NCBI GenBank assembly: GCA_034766995.1
Contig: CM068315.1
Location: 18,506,510-18,570,509 of the forward strand
Reading direction: 5' to 3'
DNA: 64,000 nucleotides
From: Acanthacorydalis orientalis
Lineage: Eukaryota > Arthropoda > Insecta > Megaloptera > Corydalidae
Numbering within the stretch: the stretch's first letter is position 1; the number at the start of each line of letters is the position of its first letter. The notes beneath the pieces were generated by a model. That model did not search any database and was not told where the DNA came from. It saw nothing but the letters and a program-made list of their open reading frames with translations. This document shows positions 44,053-54,799 of the stretch, piece by piece. A program made the translations under genes and the position numbers.

Positions 44053-44519
44053 TTAACTCATTCACTGCCAACTACGAGATATCTCGTAGTAAGGGTAAGT
44101 ACCGCAAGTGTCGGTAATGAGATATATCGTATTTTGCGCTATAAGTTTGAATTGAATTGACTTGCTTTATGGGTTTTCCCCGTGATGATCATTACACATC
44201 CGTATTATCGATTGTCGTTAGGTGGGATTTGTTAGCGGACGATTATTGTAGAATGGAACAAAATGAAAAGAGAACCTCTATACGAAAAGCTTCACTAAAT
44301 AAATATTATAAAATATCTCGTAGTCGGTACTCAGTATACGAATTTTTTTAGTGGTACCGCCTGTAGGTTATTTTTCTTAAAATCATTATAAATGACACTC
44401 AAATATATATAAGCAATTAATTAATATTATTTTTTTATGAATTTCTTTATTTTCTCTAAAATAAAATTTTGGTATCATGGACAAGACGTGCTTAATTTTC
44501 CCGGCAGTAGCTGGGTTAA
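44053..44519. mobile_element. piggyBac-like MITE (459 bp) with TTAA flanks
   Basis: TTAA at 44053-44056 and 44516-44519 bracket ends that read inward CTCATTCACTGCCAAC and CCCAGCTACTGCCGGG. A TTAA target and C-rich ends with CACTGCC are typical of piggyBac-derived MITEs. Just inside the left end is the perfect 20-bp palindrome ACTACGAGATATCTCGTAGT (44071-44090), with echoes GAGATATATCGTA (44120) and ATATCTCGTAG (44311). The inner open frame (64 codons from about 44157) resembles nothing known. Confidence 0.75.
44071..44090. repeat. Perfect 20-bp palindrome
   Basis: ACTACGAGATATCTCGTAGT is its own reverse complement and lies subterminally in the MITE, a likely transposase-binding position by analogy. 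Confidence 0.95.
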
Positions 44520-44833
44520 TATACTATCTTGAAAGAAAAAAAAGTTCAAATAAGTATGTGTAGATGAATTGTTTATAACTAAATACCCGAGAAGTGCCGA
44601 AAATGTGTACAGAATAAAGAAACGATTCAAAAATTTGATGTCAAGCAAACGTTGCCCACATATATTTAAATTAATATTTATACAGTTATATTTGATATCA
44701 CTCGATGGATTAAAAGAAAGTAAAATAAAATGACCGCCCGCATGTACAATAAGGGATTAGATTTTTCTATACCTTAACGCATTAAAAATGATGAAATTAT
44801 TCTCGAAATACACATAACCAAGAAATAAAAAAG
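44520..44833. other. Unassigned AT-rich sequence
   Basis: No feature seen. Confidence 0.35.
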
Positions 44834-44930
44834 ATTTACTTAACATTTTTAAACATAAATTTGGTTTGTGGTTTGTTGGGTGAAAGAAGAATTCGTTTTA
44901 GAAATAGAATAAGTGATTTAAGCTAGAACT
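44834..44930. repeat. Uncharacterised repeat X, copy 2
   Basis: TTTACTTAACATTTTTAAAC, GGTTTGTTGGGTGAAAGAAG and AAGTGATTTAAGCTAGAACTG align in order with 54889-54985 and with 23632-23700. The shortest of the three copies. Confidence 0.55.
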
Positions 44931-44979
44931 GAATAAAATCAAAGGTACAAAAATACATCAATGTATTCATGTTGGGAAG

Positions 44980-44981
<2 letters not shown>

Positions 44982-45041
<60 letters not shown>
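44982..45041. repeat. (TA)n on the left of a mariner insertion
   Basis: 30 TA units end where the mariner terminal repeat GGGTCGTTTG begins. Confidence 0.95.
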
Positions 45042-45044
<3 letters not shown>

Positions 45045-45790
45045 GGTCGTTTGTTGAGTTTGGTAAATTTATTATTTTATTAATATGATTTAGCGCAATC
45101 ATTTATTTGGTAACGTCACGGCAAACGTGACACTTTTCAAACTAGCATAGACGAAATTTTAGTTAGAAGCGACGCGTTGTTCACGTTTTATATATGTTTG
45201 ACGTGAGCATTATAGCAATTTCCGTAAAAATAGAAAAAAAAACGTACAGACTTTTAGCGTCGATTCGTCACCGTCAATTAAAAATGGATGCACCATTACA
45301 CACCTGAGTCGAAGCAGCAGTCAAAGCAATGGACAACGACTGGTGAAAGTGCACCGAAGAATTCGAAGACAGTTTTGTCGGCTGGAAAGGTGATGGCCAC
45401 TGTTTTTTGTGATTCCCAAGGACTCGTCCTGATTGACTACATAACGAAGGGGAAAACGATAACAGGAGCGTATTAAGCAACATTACTGGACTCTGAAAGA
45501 AAAACTAAAAAAAAACAACCAAGATTGGCGCACAAAAAAGTTCTCTTTCATCAGAATAACGCGCCGTCCAATAAATCGACTGTCACAATGGTAAAATTAC
45601 ATGAACTAAGCTTCGAATGATTTCTCATCCACTGTATTCTCCAGACTTAGCCCCGTACAACTTATTCCTCTTCTAAAACTCGAATTTGACTTGGAGCGCT
45701 CAATGGAGACTATGTTGAGAAATAAAATCGTTTTTTCCCAAAAAAAACTGTCTAACTTGCTTTTCTACCATATTTATCAAACAACCTACG
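45042..45790 (+). mobile_element. HTH-less irritans-type mariner, copy 4 (749 bp), inside (TA)n
   Basis: Ends GTGGGTCGTTTGTTGAGTTT and ATATTTATCAAACAACCTAC are directly bordered by TA microsatellites on both sides, so the insertion landed in or seeded a TA tract. The layout (leader, then catalytic half) equals the other three copies. Confidence 0.9.
45255..45720 (+). pseudogene. Irritans-type mariner catalytic remnant with three Asp-to-Asn changes
   Basis: FVTVN-stop-KWMHHYTPESKQQSKQW replaces FVTVDETWIHHYTPE (first Asp to Asn plus a stop). KVLFHQNNAPSNKSTVTMVK replaces FHQDNAPSH (second Asp to Asn). LYSPDLAPYNLFLF replaces YSPDLAPSDFFLF (third Asp to Asn). Between them, KTVLSAGKVMATVFCDSQGL and IDYITKGKTITGAY are in frame. 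The protein is broken by several stops besides the lost triad. Confidence 0.85.
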
Positions 45791-45821
<31 letters not shown>

Positions 45822-45841
45822 TCGCAAACAGACACACACAT

Positions 45842-45879
<38 letters not shown>
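45791..45879. repeat. Paired (TA)n tracts right of the mariner
   Basis: Two TA runs (45791-45818, 45845-45879) are separated by a CA-rich 26 bp. Confidence 0.95.
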
Positions 45880-45882
<3 letters not shown>

Positions 45883-46769
45883 TTCAAATTATTAATCATG
45901 TGGAAAATATTCTGTGCATATATAGTGTATTAGAATAACAAATGGAAGGATTGTGTGATGAAAAATTAATAAAATCAATTTTACTAGTGTGAAAATACTA
46001 TAAACCCTCTGTTTACTACAATACATAAATGGAACAATGCAACTTTATTATGAAAAAGAGTAACATTTAAAAAATGTAAAAAATAAATAAAATTAGGAAT
46101 TTGTAAAAAATATAAACCTTAGAATAGTTTTTTTTTTGATATAGATATACCGTGAGTGTTGAACCATTGATTATTAATATCATTTTTTATTTATGGAATT
46201 AAAATTTTGACGGTACACAAAGAGTTAATCTGAGAAAAATGTACATAAATACGTTGAAAGACTATTGTATGATAGATTAAACTAAGAGATCAATTTATAG
46301 AAATTTTAATCACATTATTTCAGTCGCACCACAAAAAAAATAATAATTTTTTTTTCTAAAATGTTACATTATATAATTATCCATTGATTTCGTTTATAAA
46401 AATAACACAATATCAGTTTTAAATTCAATAGATTCATCTAAGACAATCATTACAAAGAATTGAATGACTGAATCCGAAGTCTAATAAATGTTATAGGATC
46501 AAATTCAATTATAAAACGACTATTCGATGAATTCGTTGTAAGAGGACAGAACTTTTTCACCACATGGACTATTCTTGAACGTGTTTCTATAGTTTCATCG
46601 ATGACGTACAAAAGAAAAATAATGATATCGAATTGGACCAATTAAATGTTCGATATTGATTGAACAGTAATTCGTGTGTCGCGTTATGTTCTAATTAATA
46701 ATTTTGTCTGTCGGAATAAGTAGTTCTAATTATTCCATTGAAATATTCATACATCGATAATTACATCTA

Positions 46770-46806
<37 letters not shown>

Positions 46807-47522
46807 TTAGACAAAACGTGTGTGTGTGGTGTTTGATTGATACGTGTATACACAGTTATTGGCGCAGAGAGAGCGTTCACTCGTCGAATAAAAATAAAAA
46901 TGATTCGGCTCTCAGGCGGCGTTGCGCGCATGCAAACGAAAATTCGTCAGATATCAAAATTCGTGGAGATGTTTCCTTTTCACCGTAAGTCAATTTTATC
47001 TATCATGTTTCGACGGGCAAGGGTCAAACAGTCTGCTCAGTATTCAGTGCTCGCCGCCTGCCGGGGATCGTAAACTATTCGGTTTTCTTTACTGACCGAA
47101 TTTTGATAAATTTGATTTGGCGAATTCGTTTAAGTTCTCCCCGTCGGCCGGACGGTATCAGACTATGCCAGCTGCATACGCGGCGCCGGCGCCGCGCCCC
47201 GCACTTTTTTCTGTTCTGTCAGCCTTAAAATATACACCCGCTTTTATGACGTCCTGACGTTATTTCGTTTTTACTCGCGCTGAGGTCATTTATTTCTCTG
47301 ACAAGTTTTCGTTTCAAGTGACAATATTATCAGATCGGTTATCTGATGACTCCGGTCACGAAAATATAAATATATAATGGAAATGGAAACGTCGTTTCAA
47401 TTTTTTTTGCGCCTTCAAGTTTAAAGACGAGTAACTACGCGAGTTGTATCGAAAATGTATACGGAATAAAGAAACGCTGCAATAATCGACGTCCAGCGAA
47501 CGTCATTCACATACTTTACATT
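45880..47522. other. Unique sequence with a CpG-rich block (46840-47330)
   Basis: AT-rich to 46770, then (TA)16 at 46771-46803, then a clear GC rise. Within it an AAAATG-started frame (46900-46984, MIRLSGGVARMQTKIRQISK…) meets a strong GTAAGT donor-like site after CACC, and an 18-bp GC palindrome lies at 47179-47196. This is the best promoter or first-exon candidate in the window, but no protein family is recognised. Confidence 0.28.
47179..47196. repeat. 18-bp all-GC palindrome
   Basis: CGCGGCGCCGGCGCCGCG equals its own reverse complement; striking in AT-rich DNA. Confidence 0.95.
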
Positions 47523-47523
47523 A

Positions 47524-47559
<36 letters not shown>

Positions 47560-47591
47560 ATACATACACACACCTATACATACACATACAA

Positions 47592-47683
<92 letters not shown>

Positions 47684-47688
47684 ATACA
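47523..47688. repeat. Compound TA/TG/CA microsatellite
   Basis: TA, TG, irregular CA, (CA)11, TA and (TG)8 blocks in succession over 166 bp. The TG and CA parts can fold back on each other. Confidence 0.95.
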
Positions 47689-47690
47689 TA

Positions 47691-48943
47691 TAAGGTTCAT
47701 GCAAAAATAATTTCGGTTTTTATTATTTTAAGATTGGAGCTGATTTTTTTAGTTACCGCTCTTTTCTGTTATAGTTACGTGATACATCATTTTAAACAAT
47801 GAAATTAGTACTATTGATTTCAGCTTATGTCTATTATTTTCATTTTTTAGTATTGTCGAATATAACTTCTTAAATTAATCATGGGAAAAAAGCAAATTCG
47901 CGGGATTTTATTGTATAAATTTCAATTGGGACGTCAATTAAGAGAAATTGCTCGAAATATAAAATTTAATTTTGATGAAGAGCCAATTAGTGAAAGTACA
48001 CTTCAACACTGGTTTAAAATATATCGTAACGCAAACAAAATCCTTGTTGGTGAGGAGGGCCGTGGTTGTCCTTCAGCTATAGATAATAATGATTTATGAA
48101 CCATTATGGGAGCAAACCCACGTAAAACAACTCGAGAGGTGTCAGAAGAACTCAATGTTGATCATTCAACAGTTGTTCGACATTTGAACCTAATTGAAAA
48201 ACAAAAAAGCTGGATAAATGGGTGCAGTAGCACTAAACAAACACGAGTAATTCGGCAAAGTTTCAAGTTTTCGTGCCAGAAATGATCCCTTTCTTGATCT
48301 CATTGTCACATGTGATGAAAAGTGGTTTATCTATATCAATCGGAAACGTTCATCACAGTAAATAGACCGAGGAGTTTCCTAAACCGAACATTTATGAAAA
48401 AAAGATCATTGTCACTATATGGTGGTCGGAAAGTGGCATCATTCACTACAACTTCTTAAATTCTGGTGTGACAATAACAGCAAAAAAATATTGTCAGGTA
48501 ATTGAAAATATTCATGAGAAGTTGCAACGTTTAAGGCCAATATTAATCAATCGAAGAGTACCAAGTTTTCTTCATGACATTGCCCGATCATACGTCTTAC
48601 AAATAACTTTAAAAAAATTAAATGAACTGAGTTATAAAACTTTATCTCAACCTCCTTTTTCTTCGGACCTGTCTTCGACAGATTGTCATTTTTTTAAACA
48701 TCTGAGTAATTTCCTACGAGAAAATGTTTTCAAAGATCATGTATCAACTCGTAGTGCTTTCGATAAATTTGTTAATTCCAGGACACCAGAATTTCTATCT
48801 TGTATGAATAAACAAACTTCCCGTTTGGAGAAATATGTGCAGGCCAATGGTCTTTATTTTGACAATAAAATGTAATTTGCAACTGACATATGCTTATTTT
48901 TACTAGATACGTAAAAACCGAAATTATTTTTGCACCAATTTAA
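47691..48943 (+). mobile_element. Full-length cecropia-type mariner, degenerate (1253 bp)
   Basis: Ends TTCATGCAAAAATAATTTCG and AAATTATTTTTGCACCAATT lie between TA at 47689-47690 and 48944-48945. Same family as 41118-42401 and better preserved. The left end abuts a TG/TA microsatellite. Confidence 0.92.
47881..48875 (+). pseudogene. Cecropia-type mariner transposase pseudogene
   Basis: A start codon is present at 47881: MGKKQIRGILLYKFQLGRQL, ESTLQHWFKIYRNANK, EEGRGCPSAIDNNDL-stop at 48097, then TTREVSEELNVDHSTVVRHL (second HTH). After frameshifts IVTCDEKWFIY keeps the first Asp. A final open frame of about 130 codons holds PSFLHDIARSYVLQITLKKL (second Asp) and SSDLSSTDCHFFKHLSNFLR (third Asp, 34 residues later), ending QANGLYFDNKM-stop. 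All three catalytic Asp codons survive, but there is one stop and at least two frameshifts. Confidence 0.88.
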
Positions 48944-49113
48944 TAGTAGAACATAATTTTGAGAAATTTATAACCAAACAAAAACAACCACGATTTGAAT
49001 AATTCTAAATATTTAAACAAAATATGTAAATTATGATTCGACAAAAAATTTTTCTCTACGAAAATCACACATTTATACATTTTATTTTAAATTCTACAGT
49101 TTTTTACACTCTT

Positions 49114-49116
<3 letters not shown>

Positions 49117-49174
<58 letters not shown>

Positions 49175-49214
49175 GTATATATTTATAAATATATATATAT
49201 ATATATATAGATAT

Positions 49215-49247
<33 letters not shown>
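49117..49247. repeat. (TA)n microsatellite, interrupted
   Basis: 131 bp of TA with a few changes. Confidence 0.95.
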
Positions 49248-49403
49248 ATACAAGTCATAAATATTATACATGTCCGTTTAAATTTCCTCCAAGTCTAACC
49301 ATAGAAATATGTAGTTTATGCCGTTGTGCATATTACGTATTTCATCACTATTTGTTAGTAATGTAATGTATTCATAAACACCCATTTATTATTAACCCCA
49401 TCT

Positions 49404-49406
<3 letters not shown>

Positions 49407-49441
<35 letters not shown>
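49407..49441. repeat. (TA)n microsatellite
   Basis: About 17 TA units. Confidence 0.95.
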
Positions 49442-49444
<3 letters not shown>

Positions 49445-50649
49445 ATGCACGTACAAAAGTAGCTATGTGATTGTATACGTGTACGTGTATATCAAGTGTT
49501 AGATGATTCATTATGGAAACAGTATTCAGAAACGTTTTATTGAAGACTTTTACAGATGTGAAACAAGTCTCCTACGTCGTGTACTCGCGAGTAAAGAAAT
49601 CTCTGAAGGATAAACCTGGCAACCGTCGTGACAAAAGATCTGGTGAATTTAATTATTTAAAGTATGCGTTCGCTGAAGAATTTCACTTCCATGTACTCGT
49701 CCACCATGGCTTCCATTCAGTGCCACTACAGTGTGTACGTATGTGCGCGCTCCGGGAATGCTGAGAAACACTCGTATGAAAATAATATATTTTCATGTGA
49801 AAATTCTTTTCTATAGAACGTGTACTAATTAGTACTTTTTGAAATTTGTAATCGCCCATTCATACATAAGCAATGATATGTATGCGTTCACTATATATTT
49901 TAATAACTTTTAATGAAAGTTATATTTTTAAATAAATTCAAACTTCATGAAATTCAGAAACAAATATTAAATTTTAAACATTTTCGTTTAACTTTCGATG
50001 AGAACTTTTTATTTTTGAACAATGAAAGGAAATACAAATTTTAATATTTCTAGACTATACATACTTTTTCAGTTTTATTTATAGAAAACGATTTCATCAG
50101 TCCTTAGATATTTTTCCAACATCAAAAAGAATGATTGCAAACGCATATACAAACGAATAAAAACCATGACTGAAGTTGAAAAAAAGAAAATGTTTCCTAA
50201 AAATATAAAGTGATTTCGGTATCAAATATTTCATTTATTACTTGTAGAGAATTTGAAAATATAACATAGTTAACATTATTTTCGTTGAAGATGATATCCG
50301 AAATGATTTGACGATATAAAAACTTGTAGAAGAATACGAATATTATTTGTAAGACAACTTTAATTTCAAAAAATAACGTACATTATCAATGACTAATTTC
50401 CGGCTCTTTCCCATGATTATAATTTTAATATATATATATATATAGGTTGATTCAACTTAAGCTTCTATACGAAACTATTAAGCTTCTACATGAAAATGCA
50501 AAAAGAACATATTATCCCCCATGTAGTAGTTTAGTTCAATTGTATTTTGGTACTGAACTGAAATAAAATACTAAATAAAAAATAGCACGACTTTTCTTAA
50601 CCCCTTCGCACCTTTTTAATACCTCCATGTGGAAGCCAAAATTGAATTA

Positions 50650-50651
<2 letters not shown>

Positions 50652-50703
<52 letters not shown>
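50652..50703. repeat. (TA)n microsatellite
   Basis: About 25 TA units. Confidence 0.95.
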
Positions 50704-50706
<3 letters not shown>

Positions 50707-51559
50707 GTTATTCTCCCAGTAAGATTATTAACTGATGCTTCAATCGTTTACTAAAAAAAAAACTATATGAAACTTTGATCAGAAAATTAAAAATGAATCC
50801 TAATTTTATCAATTGCATTATTGCTGGCGGCGAATCAACAGTGTACATTTACGATTCTTAAACATTGAAAAAAATTAATCATCGGCGTGTCAAAAAAAGA
50901 CAAGGAAGATTCGATCAAATATAGAGACAATTTTAATTAAATTATTTGATGTTCGAGTTATTGTTCACCAGACATCTATATATAACAATGTTTATTAATA
51001 GTATAATTGTTTCTAAATAATTCTATTCAGAATTAATTGGAATGAATAATGACGTTATTTCTAAAAATGAAATGAAACTGGAACATTTTTGTTGAAATTT
51101 GTACCAGAACTAATAAAATCATTTCAGCTGAAAAAGTTAGAACAACGACAAAAAAACTTAAAAATTGTGGAAATTTATTGAATTAAAAGAAATTTTTATA
51201 CGGGTATACACTTATGAATATGGATAGACGGAGACTGCATAATAAAAGAAAATACAAAACGAGTTTTGTATTTAATATGATGCAAAACTTTTATAATTCT
51301 GGATATATCCATTCCGACGTAACGATGTTTAATTAGCAAGCAATGATTTTTTTCATCTGATCGCTCTCTCTCTCTCCTATTTTTCTGAACATGCGTGTAA
51401 AGTCATTAATATAGAAGGCAGTCTACGTATTTCTGTTTAACATAATCGTGCAATTCATTTATTGTAACGTTATCTGTCCACATTATAGAACAAAAGGAAT
51501 GAAAAACTAAACTATAAATATATAATTAGATAAACGTTGAAAATCGAGAAAACTCACGA

Positions 51560-51980
51560 AGCGCACTGAACAAGAAAGAAAGAGAGAAATGTACACGAGC
51601 ACACGCACACATACATACACATTAACACACACATACACACAAATACCGACGTCAAGAGTAATGCGAAACAGACTATAAAGAGGCACGAGGGCAAAATCTT
51701 TACAGTGGCCTCTCTCTGTTCTCTCTTGCGTGCGGGAGAGGCAAGAGGGAGCAAACAGGGGCAGGCGCTGGTGGTAGGCTGTGGATGTCAGGATATTGTA
51801 AAATCGATAGGCGTGTGGGTTAAAGGCCTGCAGGGAAATACACAGTTACGCTGTGTGGCAGGAGTCAGTTGCTAGCGAATGCCGTGACGGCTCGCAAGCC
51901 AGCATTGGAACAGCCGGCCCCGACGAGACCGCTCGCTGGCTTGCGCTCGATTGTTGCATATATAAAGATTTTAATGGTGT
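51560..51980. promoter_or_regulatory. GC-rich block with two hairpins, candidate promoter or ncRNA
   Basis: After a CA-rich stretch at 51600-51640, GC rises markedly at 51700-51960. It contains the small hairpin ACACAG-TTACG-CTGTGT (51840-51856), an initiator-like GAGTCAGTTG at about 51862, and an 11-bp perfect stem CGCAAGCCAGC (51893-51903) / GCTGGCTTGCG (51935-51945) with a 31-nt GC-rich loop. No coding family is recognised in the open frames. Confidence 0.3.
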
Positions 51981-52998
51981 TGAAATGAAAATACACACAC
52001 ACACACATTCACGTTTCATTTATATTCAAGTTGGTGTACAAAAGTACATATTGGTGGAAAAATTGTGCTGTTTTTTTATCCTTCTAGATAATAACTATAC
52101 GATGATACGTTCGGATAAATTTTAAAGTTGAAGAAATAACGGAAATGTTTGCATTACTATGTACAGACACAGACACACAGTAATATACACATACATATTA
52201 CAAATAATATTATAACTAGGATTACGTTACCTTAAACTAGAACTGTAAAATACATAAGATATTCCTTTTCGTACACTGAATGAGAGCAGGTGCTTTACAC
52301 AACGGGACGCGATGAAAACATAACGGCATCATGTCAGAAATCAATTTGTATTTTTTGTCCTTTTCATTATCCGTTGATTTCGAATGTCGAACGACGACAT
52401 AAATAAAAACCGAGCAGGCTTCGAAATATTCATGCCCGTATATTCAGCTATCATACTAACGTTTGTACATTACATACAAATGGAACGTTTTTGTCCGATC
52501 GATTTTTTGTTTTGCTTTTTTCGTGAAATTATTTCAGAAACCATTTTTCATGTTCTTTACACACACTTCTATAGAAAAGGTATACGAACTATTTATGAAA
52601 CATTAAATAGTGAAATTTAATGATGAAAAACCTAAAATATATAATTATTTAATAGTGAAAAAAATCCTGCATAACTAAAAATAATTTTAAATAAAGTTGC
52701 AGCGCTGCATTATTTATTAAAAGATTATATCTATGAGAGTAATCGAGTTTTTATTATTCTCTATTTTTAAATTCGGATCAAGAAACGATTCTGTGTATTC
52801 TCTATGTATATTTATTGACAAAGCTAAAATAATTTTTTCAAATTATAATTAAATTTTTTAAAAAAAACAAGAAAGCGATTTCATCAAAATTAGACAAGCT
52901 GTGTAATAAACGAACTATATAAATATTTTCTAAAACTTAATATATTCTTTATTTAAATATTATGAAAATTATTTTTATTCTTTATTAAATAGACATGA

Positions 52999-53549
52999 TT
53001 AAGTTAGTAGAAAAATAATTGCAGTTTATGACCTTCAAGTTCAAATATATTTCGTTTTTCTAGCTGTTTTAAGTGGTGCAGAACTGCTAAATGACTGACG
53101 ACTAATTTTTATGCAAGCCTTCGAATTGTGGTGAATGGTTCTGATTCAACTAACGTCTTCAGTTAGTCTGAAAAAGGATCCCTGCAACATTTTCATTTTT
53201 AAGGCTTTCATCCCTAGCACAAAATTTTTGAAACCACCATTGCACTGTCCGTTCCTTAAAACTACCAACATCAAAAGCATCGTTTAGTTTACAAGCAGTT
53301 CTGCTGCTTTATCACCCGTTTTGAACTCATGCAAAAAATGCTCTTATTTACTTCTTTTCCATCTTCAATTCAATAGCCCAATTTAAGTAAAATTAATAAT
53401 AAAATCAAAGTCGATGTTACCAAAATATAGATCAAAAAATGCACTTTCGAATGATATTAACATGAATACTATGAAATGTCACTTTTATTGAAAAAATTAA
53501 GGTTAACATTCATAAAACAAAAACCGAAATTATTTTTCTACCAGACTAA
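52999..53549 (-). mobile_element. Deleted cecropia-type mariner, copy F (551 bp)
   Basis: Ends TTAAGTTAGTAGAAAAATAA and TTATTTTTCTACCAGACTAA; the flanking TA is mutated on both sides. The minus-strand HTH remnants (VQWWFQKFCARDESLKNEN; HHLKQLEK) are broken. Same deletion junction as the other copies. Confidence 0.87.
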
Positions 53550-54303
53550 TCTTACAATTTAAAAACATCACAAGTATCTTATAACATCTCTGTATTAGAT
53601 TAGCAACTAATATGTAAATCAATTTCAATTTTAGTAATAAAAAGGAGCCTTTTCTTAAAAATAGCGATTGGTTAAATGTGAGTACTTTAATAAACTAGTA
53701 TAATTTTAATGAGCTGTTTATATGAAATAACTTCAAATTTTATAATATATATATATATATCACGATAGCAACTCAAATATCATTTTGTTTAATATCATTA
53801 AATGCGCCCACCGCGTTTAATATAAAAGGGTTGTTTACTTCTGTCTACATAAATCCTAGAACATACGTTTATCCCGCAAAGTTAACAACGTTAGAAAGCG
53901 GATAAGTGTGCTTCAGGTTTGATTAAGAACAAACAATATTTCCTGTATGTTGAAAATTAGGTTAGTTTCGCCGAGAGAGAAACGTTCTTTTAAACCAATG
54001 AAATAAAAATAATCAGCTTAAGACGGGTGCTAGATAAGCGGGTGACGTTTTTGCACTTTACGTTTATGTGTTAGTACGTGTATGTGTGTATATACACTAA
54101 TCCTTCCGATTCTAATAATAACTGACATAAATGTCATATAAATTAAGATTTTTTTCAATGTATTTATTTAACAGTTATAACATGAAATATTCTTTTGAAA
54201 ATGTGTACTAAAAACTAAATGTGCATCAAAAATATATAGATAAAATCCTTCTTTAAAATCTTACTAATTTTGTTTATAAGTTTTTTCAGAAAAACTACAT
54301 ATA
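53550..54303. other. Unassigned sequence
   Basis: (TA)8 at 53744-53760. Nothing else recognised. Confidence 0.35.
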
Positions 54304-54729
54304 TTAACCCTTTCGATACGGCTATGTCTCGCCACTATGCTTCCGCTGTACGAGTATTCGAATCGCGGATACGGCGTTATTGTACGGAAGTGTTACGATG
54401 CGAATGTACACTACACACGTAAAGTAAAAATGATTGAAGGAAATGAATAATGAAATGAAAACATAAGAAATAAAATTACATACCATCAGCTACTTTGCTG
54501 AAATAAAATCTTATGTAATCTCTAATGCACTGTCGGAACGTTACTTTAGCACTGATCCTCATATCGTTATGTTCAGAGTGGTCGTGAAAAAAAAAAAAAA
54601 AAAAACAAAATAATTATAAAAGAAATCAGTTGTGATTGAGATAACAAGCTATGCTATGTTAGACTAAAGTTGTGAATTAATGCAAAATTTTAACGGATGG
54701 CGATAATCACCGATAGTCGAAATGGTTAA
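54304..54729. mobile_element. Candidate piggyBac-like MITE (418 bp)
   Basis: TTAA at 54304-54307 and 54726-54729 encloses ends reading inward CCCTTTCGATACGGCTATG and CCATTTCGACTATCGG. The match is short (CC-TTTCGA) but begins exactly at both TTAA sites, as in piggyBac derivatives. The interior is CG-richer at 54320-54420 and holds a run of 18 A at about 54587. No ORF. Confidence 0.55.
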
Positions 54730-54799
54730 TAACAAATCTATATATAAATGAATTCTTTTTAATTTTCAGCCCCCCTCCCACAACAACCAATTTTCTTGT

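Larger units (their letters stand above)
48946..52996. other. Unique AT-rich sequence with several microsatellites
   Basis: No recognised gene over 4 kb. A slightly GC-richer stretch at 49500-49790 has an 83-codon ATG frame (49513) without family resemblance. TTAACCCCTTCGCACC at about 50599 looks like a lone piggyBac-type end. (CT)n is present at 51364-51376. The GC-rich block at 51560-51980 is listed separately. Confidence 0.35.

Noticed and set aside
49513..49764. 83-codon ATG frame (METVFRNVLLK…)
   Set aside because: Begins with ATG, but composition, lack of homology by eye and no splice or promoter context leave it at chance level.
50597..50730. TTAACCCCTTCGCACC as the left end of another piggyBac-like MITE
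   Set aside because: No inverted partner next to a TTAA was found downstream.
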